28,960 nucleotides of DNA from Spirogloea muscicola (lineage: Eukaryota > Streptophyta > Zygnematophyceae > Spirogloeales > Spirogloeaceae), in assembly GCA_009602725.1 (NCBI GenBank), contig WELB01000135.1:194910-223869 (forward strand). Direction: 5' to 3'. A program made the translations under genes and the position numbers. Shown in pieces: positions 21,451 through 28,960 of the stretch. The notes beneath the pieces were generated by a model. That model saw nothing but the letters and a program-made list of their open reading frames with translations, did not search any database and had not been told where the DNA came from. The first letter of the stretch is position 1; each line of letters opens with the position of its first letter.

Positions 21451-24400
21451 TCAAGTCATGACCCTACGTGTAAGGACTCTCTGCCCAGAGGGCTTGCGCT
21501 GCTTCTGTTCTGAGGACTCAGGCACAGGTGGGGCTTCAGAGGCAGCGTAGGAATGGCTTGGTCTTGGTAGAGTGGCATTCAGGTACTCCAGGAGCGACAC
21601 AGCCTTCAACTGGTGGATCATTGCCTTGACCTGCAGAGCATTGGGTCAAGCAACTCTCAGATGATGACCTGCTGATAGAAAGCCAGGCTGCTAGTTCTTC
21701 TTTGCCCAGACCCCTTTGCCAAGCATGGCATTAACTGGCAGGCATATGACATGCTTCCAGCAAGTCCGTAAGTTGTGCTGCCTGCAAGGATCACTAACGA
21801 CTCTGATACTGCAACAGAGACAATATCATTGATGACGAGGGCACCCAGTGTACCGACATGCACAAAGATATGCATGGATGCAACAAGGACACCCAGACTG
21901 CACAACTACAAACGAGGAATCCAGAAAGCCACGTGCAGATGCAGAAGGCTCAATGACCACTGCAAAAGGCATGGCATGCTACCTGAAGGGCCTTGTCATT
22001 TGTAAGTAGGGTAACGGCTCCGTGAGCTGCAAAGTGCAGGCAGCACTCAACAATAGCATCGTCTGCTTGTTTCAGTCCTCGTGTTTGGGCAATCACCTCC
22101 CGCCTCCAGGTGCGTATGCAAGAGCCCTCGTCAGTGCTTGAGCTGCCAAGATCCAGAATAACAATATGTGCAGGTCAGAGCATCCTAGAGCCCATGCAAG
22201 AAGTTGCATCCACAATGTTGTTTGCTCTACTATGCAAGTTGTACATTGATAGTAAAATATATCCTGCATTTAGGTAGCAGACTCATTACGCATTGCCTCA
22301 TGAGACTGCCTGCCACCTTGACTTTGAACCAAGCCATCCTAGGACTCAAGGATATCACTGAACAAGTGCGTAGCAACTCTGACAGTAGAAAGCAACTCTG
22401 ACTATTGAAAATCTGAACTGGACAGCAGATATGATTCTTTCCTACTCTAAAAAGTATGTATTCGTTAGAGATGATACCTGCTGCTGCCATCATTTGCATG
22501 GCTGTCTGACATGAAATTGTGCCGACCTGCACAGAGTTGATGTCAGCAAAGGTTGTACTTGGAGCTTTTACAAGCAATCAAAATGAGTATTTACATATTC
22601 AAGTGCCCTTCGCTTGAGCTCAGTAAAGCAGAGGTGAGCAGGATTGCATAATCAGGATGGGATTGAGCAGTGAGCACCTTGTACAAGGCAGCGGAGCTCT
22701 GTGCGTTGCTGGCCCCTGAGCCAGCCAGCACCTCCCGCCATCTGCTGAGCAAGGTACCGGACCGACTGTGCACGTAGAACATGGAAAGCCATGTCCTCAT
22801 TATTGTCTCATTTATTAACATGGTGTGATCTGAGTATACTAAGGCATGGTGCAGGACTGCTGGGCTGGTTGTAAGTATATCATATGAAAATTCTGAAAGA
22901 TCAATATGGAAAGACACAAAGAGCCACTTTAGAAGTACAAATGAGACTTCTGAACAACCTGCAGGAGCTGGTACTTCTAGTAGCTACCTCACCTTGCGAG
23001 CAGCAAATGCTGTGCTCTTGTCGGCATTCTGCTGCAGCCCGTCAAGTTCCTCCAGCACTGGAAAGAAGTACATAGACGTATACAGGCACATGATAACAAT
23101 GACTGTTCGATTTAAATTAGGAACTTCTCGAATTACTGAGATACTTCATGGCTGAAAATTTGTTGCGTTATTGTAGGCATTTACCTTGCAAAATAGGCCA
23201 CAGAAACTTATCCGAAAGTATGCAAGCTAGTGCAGATCATCTTATAGAGGAGGTTCTGGTTGCTCAGATACAATATCAATTAGACAGAGTGTCGTACACA
23301 GGTTCCGGGACTCTCTGACTTACATGGGCAACAATACATCAATGCTTACCGGCCAGAGGCACAATGGTCTGCACTCTTTCCAAGTCCTTCAGGAGTAGGA
23401 CATGCCGAAAGTGTCGCAAATAACAGTTGGTATCAGGGACCACAAATGTGGTCCTTGGAGTGGTAGGAGGCATCTGCGCTGGTCTGGCTGCTCTGGAGGC
23501 CTGCTGACTCTTGACTCGCCTGGGCTCGGAGACTGTGTTTATGACTCTTGCAGCACCCCGTCTTCCCACGCTCACAGGAACACCAGCTCCGGTAGCGTCC
23601 TTACGCATCTCACCTTGTGTGCCTTCCATCTTCGCTCCTACCTCTGCGGCTGGCCTATCAATGCGCCGCCGCTGCTGCATTGCCTGCGGAGCAGCGACCT
23701 GCTCTGAATTGCCCAAATGGCCAGGACTGTCCTTGAGCTGTGTAGTGACCTCTTGAGCGCTGGCAGGGACTCGCATATCCACCAATAGGTTGTCAACCAT
23801 TTGCAGCTGCGACTTCAGGTGGAGGTTGACCTTGCCAAATTCAGCAGCCTCGGGCAAAGCGTGGCCAGACAGCGACTGGCGTGAATGATCTGCTCCTTCG
23901 AAAGCTGCAGGTGGCTGCTCCGCGCTGGCCATTGACTGTGCCGCAATGTCAGGGCTCGCACTTCCGAGCTTCCTTGGGGCTGGAGGAAGTTTGACGCCGA
24001 TGCGGCCTACGGGCGCCTGCCATTCTGCAGTCTCCTTCATTCCCAAGCTTCCGACAAACTTGGATGCATCCCTGCTGCCTGGAGCGGCCACCTTGGACGG
24101 TCCCGTCACTTGCTCGCGCAGGACGGCCTTGCTCCGCAGAGCCTCAAGGACGGCGTTCTTCTGTGTGTCCAGATCGCGCCCCTGCAACAGCTCTGCCAGA
24201 GTGACCTCCTGCTGCCTCAACTCTTTCTGAAGCTTCTCCACAGCCTCCTCACTGAACCTTCTCTGCTTGGAAGAACGCGAGCCAAAGAAATAATCATGCC
24301 TTCTCCTCACAACATGGCCGCAGTACACTAAGTCAATGTACAATCAAACTCTGCATTGCATAACCATGGAGAACAGGCTATGTGCATTGCTGGACGTTTC

Positions 24401-25505
24401 TCTTCAGAGGCACAATGCACCCTCCATACCAACCAAGGCAAGCAGCGCGGACTTCACTCTGAGAGGACCAGAGAGATGCATATGGACCATGTCACAATAC
24501 CTGCTTGTCTGCAACTGATATGAGCTCCTGAAGGTTCTCCATGACCTCGCGGCGCCTCCTCGCGACCAGCCCCGTGCCCACAGCGCCGAAGAGAAAGGCA
24601 GCTTCCAACCACGCAGAAGGCCTGAGCAAGATCGTCAGGCACTCCCTCCCGCCACAACCGCTCCTGAGCTTCCGCGTCAGAGTGACGACAGGGTCGCCAG
24701 ACTCTGTCCAACCTTCCCCAACCGCAACCGATGCCAACTGGTAGTCGTTCGAGGACGAAGCGACGAGTCCGCCACTCTTCTCCACCTGGCTGACCAGCAC
24801 GGGAGGTGCTCCTGCCGAGCCCTGACCACCTGCATTGCCATGCTGAGCCATGGACCCAGGCCGTGCTTGCCACGCGGCAAACTCTTCATTGGTTGGCCCA
24901 ATGGTAGGCAGCCAGATGCCAGCCTGAGCCGGCGGGGCTGCTTCACTCATCAGCGCAGCTGCCAAAACACCAACTGCTGCACCGGCACAGAGCCTCATGC
25001 AGATGCTGGTCAGCGGCAAGCCACAAGTCGCAGCGCTTGCATCATTTCCGGGATGTCCATCGGCCTCCGGTGGTTGGCAGGGACGCGCCTGGGACCTCAC
25101 ACAGCCCTGCGCTTGCTGGCAGTGCGTGTCACTGCGGTTGGCTCTTGCAGATACTGCACATGAATAGACATGGTCGTGTATTAGATGTCTGAGACCAGTC
25201 GAAGTGATGACAGCACTAACAAAAAATTTATCAAGTCCTTGCAGAAGCAATGAAGATATGATCCTGAAGCTGATCTTCCATGTTTGTGTCTAAACATAGC
25301 GGATACATGAAGATACAGTGTATGGTCTGACGCGACGAGATTACATACCTCCTTGGACAGGCGTGGACGGCCGCAGCTTGAAGGCAGAGGCATGCGACGG
25401 GGCAAGGTCTGACGGAATCCTGGCCTCGCTTCCAGCAGCGGGTCGGTGGCGCTCTCTCGACAACCCGTTGAAGGGCGAGGCGGCTGACGTGGAAGCGGAT
25501 ATCAT
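21451..25505 (-). CDS. Predicted plastid membrane-anchored coiled-coil protein with C-terminal PIN endoribonuclease domain
   Basis: Eight exons (minus): 25505-25349, 25153-24501, 24262-23350, 23057-22993, 22795-22678, 22526-22478, 22142-21983, 21630-21451; all phases match, giving 764 residues. Residues 1-60 are Ser/Ala/Arg-rich like a chloroplast transit peptide. Residues 103-122 are hydrophobic and followed by A-Q-A (128-130), like a thylakoid-lumen signal. A second hydrophobic helix (232-250, AWLEAAFLFGAVGTGLVA) precedes RRRR. Residues 252-316 form a charged coiled coil (RRFSEEAVEKLQKELRQQ). After a 220-residue linker comes a PIN domain (about 542-735): VVPDTN (D547), VLEELDGL (E577/E578), ADDAIVECC (D679/D680), LLTNDKAL (D701), all four acidic positions present. 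PIN domains of the SMG6/SWT1 type are single-strand endoribonucleases. The 913-nt exon 3 carries coil, linker and the start of the PIN domain in one open frame, supporting a true fusion. The 49-nt exon 6 rests on phase only. Membrane and plastid placement are inference. Confidence 0.82.
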
Positions 25506-26733
25506 GCTGGCACCACCACGAGCTCCTTTCCGACCAGCGCACGACGATGAGAGGCTCGAAGCCAAGCAGAGCAGAAGCCGGCAGGCCCTTAGATGTGACC
25601 CCGGTCAGGGCCCCCAGGGACGGGTACGACGTCGGCAAGCGGCCCTGGCAGCAAGCAAGCGCCGCATGGGCGCGCTCTCGCTCCGAGCTAAGTCGGAGCG
25701 CGCCCGCTCCGAGCACCACTACGGGCCTGCGGGCGCAGCGGAGGATGGCTCCACCGCAAGCTCCTCCGAGAGCTAGCTTGTCGGGAATGGGCAAGCCTGA
25801 GGTGCCGCGGTTGCGCTCCGACCAGGCGCCGCCGCACGTGCAACAGAGTGCCGCGGTGCGAACTGCGGCGCATGCAGTGGACGAAACTGCACGAAGCGGG
25901 CCGCTATCGACGTCGACGACGGCAGCGGCAAAGAAGCGGCGGCAGCCGCGGCGGCGGCGGCGGCGGCGGCGGAGGCGGCGGCGGCGGCGACTGCGGCAGC
26001 CACTGCGGCGGCTGCAGGAAGAGTTCCTCGAAGGATGGAGGCTCCCTTCACATTTGAGCAGTTTTTGCCACGTTGGAATCCGGGTTGGATTGGTCAGTCG
26101 AAGGCGCAATAGGAGGCCAGCTTAAATCCAGATCGGATAAGAGGCTCACATGTGGGAAAGATGCGCTCCCCGGAGGCAGCCTTGTGCTGCACTGCGGCTC
26201 GCTCGCGGCCGCCACGTGTGCACCACGGGGGGATCGGTCGCAAGGGGGCGTGGCAAGAATCTGAAGATGGGGCTGTCTATTCTTACTCATTGAAAAGGAA
26301 ATAGCCTCATTGATGGGTCCTTTGAGACTGTCGGGACTCGGAGGCTCTTTCCTCGCCAAGCGCCACGCCGTCGCTGCCAGCGTCTTTTTGCACGTCTCTC
26401 GGAAGGGATGGTCCCTGAGATTGACCATGCTGGTTCAGCGTATTATCAGATTTGCAGTTCTGGTACCTTGGATCTGCTGGTCCGCCGCATCGACTTTGGA
26501 AGCGCGTGCCTGGCCCACTTCATTGATTTCAATATTCACTAAAAAAGGAGGGATTTAGCAAGACACTTCGACATTGCCGGTTAGGGCGTCCCTGGCAGCC
26601 CCCCCCGGCGGCGGCGGCGCAGATCGCGGCGGCCGTCGCGGCGGGGACGGCGGCGCGAGCTGCGGGAGCCAAGGCCAGCGCCAGCGCCTCGCCAACACGC
26701 CTGCGCCGCAGCGCGTCGGGGGCCCCGGCTGCG
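25506..26733. other. Divergent intergenic region between the PIN-domain and ATP synthase subunit e-like genes
   Basis: About 1.2 kb between divergent start codons. It contains a GC-rich GGC/CGG run (25948-25990) and no exon that I can tie to a known protein. Long open frames here arise from the GC-rich trinucleotide composition. It presumably holds both promoters and 5' UTRs; an extra 5' exon for either gene cannot be excluded. Confidence 0.45.
25948..25990. repeat. (CGG)n trinucleotide repeat
   Basis: Nearly uninterrupted GCGGCGG run with a single GGAGG interruption, about 440 bp upstream of the PIN-gene ATG. On the + strand it could form a G-quadruplex. It is not in a supported coding exon. 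Confidence 0.85.
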
Positions 26734-27498
26734 ATGCCGTACACGGGCAAGAGCACGCTGGCCCTGGTGAGGAGCGAGCCCTCGCCACCTTCGCCGCGGC
26801 GTCGCAGCCCGATCCGCGGCCTCCTCGCGGCCGCGCTTGCGACGCGTAGATCGCGGCGCGCGCTGCGGTCCCTCTGATCACAGCCGGAGCCGCCGCGCCG
26901 CCGCGCCGCTGCAGGTCGCCCGGGTGTCCGCAGTGGCGGTCGGCGTCGCTTACGGCGCCACCAAGCTGGCATACCTCAAGGTGCGCCCGCACCTGGCTCT
27001 GCGTTGACGACGGCCCTCGGCGGCTCGCACAACGCCTGGCGGCCACCATGAGCGCTTGCGGCGGCTGGCCGCCACAAGCTTGAGATCGTGGCAGCTGCGT
27101 TGCATGCAACGGGAGCGACGGACAGGGCCGCGGCCTGCGGGGCGGCTGGCCTGGCCTGGAGTTGTCGGCCACTCCAAGGCACCGTGTTACTCACTGGCGT
27201 TGCTGCCCCAGACGCTCCGCCTTGTCGTCCTGCATCGTCATCGCCGAGTCATGTTGGCATATGAGACGGAGAGTGGCAGCGGCGAGCATGCTCAGCTGAG
27301 CTGCAGTGTTAGATGTGCTGGTCGCAGGCGAGCTCAGCAGCGCACAGAGTGGCGGGCGAGGCCAGCGCGCTGGCGCATAAGGTGTCGGACACGACCGCGG
27401 GGGCAGCTCACAGCACCAGCGAATCTGTCAAGGGGGCCGCCAAAACCACAGCGGACGCCGCCAAGGTTGCAAGGGACAAGGTGACGGGCAAGCACTGA
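26734..27498 (+). CDS. Mitochondrial ATP synthase subunit e-like protein with LEA-like C-terminal tail
   Basis: Subunit e is a small inner-membrane protein of the F1Fo ATP synthase, acting with subunit g in enzyme dimerisation and cristae shape. Exons: 26734-26766, 26915-26980 and 27328-27498 (stop TGA), all phase 0, giving 89 residues. The start MPYTGKSTLALV and the following VARVSAVAVGVAYGATKLAY match the plant subunit e pattern (P-Y-S-G-x-S-T-L-A-L-V-A-R). The membrane helix carries the family's GxxxG dimerisation motif (GVAYG). The ATG is the first in frame after an upstream stop. The third exon is unusual for the family: about 56 residues rich in Ala, Lys, Ser, Thr and Asp (HKVSDTTAGAAHSTSESVKG), resembling LEA-type amphipathic helices. 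The 347-nt second intron leaves some doubt whether exon 3 is the right partner, but its acceptor (CAG/GCG) and phase fit. Confidence 0.75.
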
Positions 27499-28576
27499 GG
27501 CCAGCCCACTTGGTGTGCGGCGAAGTCGCATCCCATGGACAAGGCGAGACCTCCAAGTTGCTGCCCACACTAATCCGTGCAGAGATAAGCATTGCAGCGA
27601 GCTTGTGCACAACATGCTGTCAGCACTGTCTGATTGCATAGCAACCACATTGTTTATTGCCGAGCTGGTGAGCAGTAAGAGCGAGCTGACGCTATGGCAT
27701 AGCTCCAGCCAGCTCCCCTTTGGCAACAGTGCAAGTGCGTCCATGCGGACTTGCTGGTGCCCCCTAGCGAGTGTCAGGGTTCAGCAATAATCAACTTTGT
27801 GTCTCACCATAGACATAATATGACCCATTGGGCAGTCGACTTGTGGAAATTGCAATCCCTACAGTCTCCAGGAAATTGGGCAGCGCTTTTGAGCCGGCTT
27901 TAAGGTGGATATGCAGAGTTAGCAAAGGGTCCGACACAAATAGCTCCGAGAAGTGCTTGATGACGGCCAAGTCTTGTGTGCACTACCAGCTTGAGTGAGC
28001 AGCTGCAACAAAAGAAACAGTGATTGCTTCCCGTGTATTGTGCTCAGTAGATGGTACTCAACGATGAGGAAGCTACTGTAGCCAGCTTGACCACACTTTG
28101 ACACGGAACGGGCCGGTACACAAATCCGGCATGCATGCACAGGCGCCTGACAGGACAATGCACAGATGCTGACTGCCGCCTGCTGCAACAAGAAGGGACG
28201 CTGACGGCAGTGCAGCCAATACTGCCAGGCACAACATTGTGCCACTGCCAGGTAAAATGGCAAGTAATATAGCACAAGAAGCCAGCCGAGCACAAAATCC
28301 CAACTTGGCCGAGAAGGGGCAAAATTGCGGCTCCCAACACCCGCTCGAAGCTCTACCTAGGACTACACTGAGAGCCTGGACAGGATTGCGGCTCCCAAGA
28401 CCGGCTCCAAGCTCTACCTAGAGCAATGCTGAGAACCTTGCGACAACTGTAAACCGAGTGGCTGTGGCTTCCCCGACTCCGCCAAGCTGGCTGTCAAGGG
28501 CCAAGCCTCAGCTGCAGGATTGGACGAAGTTGCGAGTGTTGGCAGCTTGCCTTGCTGCCGCTGTCGGCGTCGTCTC
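27499..28576. other. Convergent spacer between the subunit e-like and LPA2-like genes
   Basis: About 1.08 kb between opposing stop codons. It contains a 61-bp tandem duplication (28324-28445) and a + strand TGTAA at 28448-28452. No recognisable gene. Confidence 0.5.
28324..28445. repeat. Imperfect 61-bp direct tandem repeat (2 copies)
   Basis: Copies 28324-28384 and 28385-28445 both begin ATTGCGGCTCCCAA and share AAGCTCTACCTAG and CTGAGA. They lie about 130 bp past the LPA2-like stop (minus strand), so probably in its 3' UTR. Origin by slippage or unequal exchange is likely. Confidence 0.9.
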
Positions 28577-28960
28577 TCACCGGCGGCCTCCAGCCAGGGA
28601 CTTGTAGAGGCCGTAAGCGACAGCGAGCGCGAAGAAGGCGGCGACGGTGGGCGTGAAGTTGGGGTACACCGACTGCATTGCGAAGTTGTCGAGGTCCTCG
28701 GGGAGGAAGCCTGCGCGGCGCGGCGCGGCGGCGGGCTGACAACAAGACCGCGGCGGCAGCGATGGCAGCGGCGGCCTGCAGTCAGAGGGCCCAGGCGGCA
28801 ACGACATGGGTTCCTCACCGGAGGCGGCGAGGAAGAGGCCCTCGCCGAGGATGACGGCGAAGAGCACGGCGAGGCCGCCAACGGCGGCGGTCTCCAGCGC
28901 ACGCTCGCGCTCGCCACCCAGCGCCGCAGCGTCGATCGCCGGCCGCTCCGGCGCCGGCCG
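28577..28960 (-). CDS. LPA2: LPA2-like photosystem II assembly protein (5' partial)
   Basis: LPA2 (LOW PSII ACCUMULATION 2) is a small thylakoid protein with two membrane helices that helps assemble the photosystem II core in plants and green algae. Exons on the minus strand: 28960-28819 (open at the window edge) and 28710-28577, joined in phase 1. The 91 visible residues start in a charged stromal-type segment (LGGERERALETAAVGG), followed by helix 1 (LAVLFAVILGEGLFLAASG). The short loop GFLPEDLDNFAMQSVYPNFT matches the conserved LPA2 pattern GFLPEELD...YP.FTP. Helix 2 (VAAFFALAVAYGLYKSL) is followed by AGGRR and the stop. The intron (28818-28711) is GT-AG. The transit peptide lies beyond the window. 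The match is from memory of the plant family pattern, so I rate it as probable rather than certain. Confidence 0.78.
   Translation of the reverse strand, partial: RPAPERPAIDAAALGGERERALETAAVGGLAVLFAVILGEGLFLAASGEEPMSLPPGPSDCRPPLPSLPPRSCCQPAAAPRRAGFLPEDLDNFAMQSVYPNFTPTVAAFFALAVAYGLYKSLAGGRR

Noticed and set aside
22591-22917. 108-residue minus-strand frame overlapping PIN exon 5
   Set aside because: The alternative frame (DMAFHVLRAQSVRYLAQQ) continues the PIN helix in phase; this one runs into introns.
25773-26051. Ala-rich minus-strand open frame that might be a targeting peptide
   Set aside because: It lacks an ATG start, is generated by the CGG repeat, and does not join to any exon in phase.
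25231-26109. 292-residue minus-strand open frame upstream of and overlapping PIN exon 1
   Set aside because: It is in a different frame from the transit-peptide exon; Arg/Cys-rich composition looks like a shadow of GC-rich DNA.
26529-27172. Minus-strand Arg/Pro-rich open frames over the subunit e-like gene
   Set aside because: Antisense shadows of the GC-rich region; the plus strand gives a recognisable protein.
1-28960. CRISPR arrays, insertion sequences, prokaryotic operons or viral genes
   Set aside because: None seen; intron-rich plant-type genes show a eukaryotic nuclear region, and the two tandem repeats have only two copies without spacers.
1-28960. tRNA or rRNA genes
   Set aside because: I looked for T-loop-like GTTCGA and cloverleaf patterns and found none convincing; a tRNAscan run would settle it.

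Overview
The window looks like nuclear DNA of a green alga (Chlorophyta), probably of the Chlorella/Trebouxiophyceae type. Coding exons are very GC-rich (long Ala/Gly/Pro runs, GCC/GGC tracts) and are split by many short, less GC-rich GT-AG introns. The genes are a mix of plastid functions (glutamyl-tRNA reductase, an LPA2-like photosystem II assembly protein, a CCT-domain regulator), housekeeping functions (DNA ligase 1, homoserine dehydrogenase) and a plant-type mitochondrial ATP synthase subunit e. Plant-type CCCTAAA telomere-like units and TGTAA motifs (the usual chlorophyte poly(A) signal) fit this. A conventional subunit e argues against Chlorophyceae, whose ATP synthase replaced such subunits.

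Layout: eight genes lie in strictly alternating orientation. (1) 1-1812 (+) HEMA, 5' end cut by the window. (2) 3234-4241 (-) CCT-motif protein. (3) 4439-9910 (+) a very large, mostly disordered protein of unknown function. (4) 10938-17018 (-) DNA ligase 1 in 18 exons; the splice phases close perfectly. (5) 17699-20373 (+) monofunctional-type homoserine dehydrogenase, 5' end lost in an assembly gap. (6) 21451-25505 (-) a predicted plastid-targeted membrane protein fused to a C-terminal PIN endoribonuclease domain. (7) 26734-27498 (+) ATP synthase subunit e-like protein with a LEA-like tail. (8) 28577-28960 (-) LPA2-like protein, 5' end cut by the window. The four convergent spacers are 1.0-1.4 kb each and contain no recognisable gene. 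One divergent spacer is only about 200 bp, a likely shared promoter.

Assembly problems: a perfect 13-base Illumina adapter followed by 54 A and 603 N (17029-17698) sits between the start of DNA ligase 1 and homoserine dehydrogenase. A single N lies at 4302.

The most interesting item is gene 6. Its eight-exon model closes without a frame break to 764 residues. It combines a transit-peptide-like N terminus, a lumenal-signal-like segment ending A-Q-A, a transmembrane helix followed by four arginines, a coiled coil, a long linker and a PIN nuclease with all expected acidic residues. This suggests an RNase tethered to the stromal face of a plastid membrane. Other notable points are a degenerate telomere-like tract inside a homoserine dehydrogenase intron, the LEA-like tail on subunit e, and GC-AG introns. 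All gene calls are by eye from translation and splice-phase bookkeeping; no database search was run.
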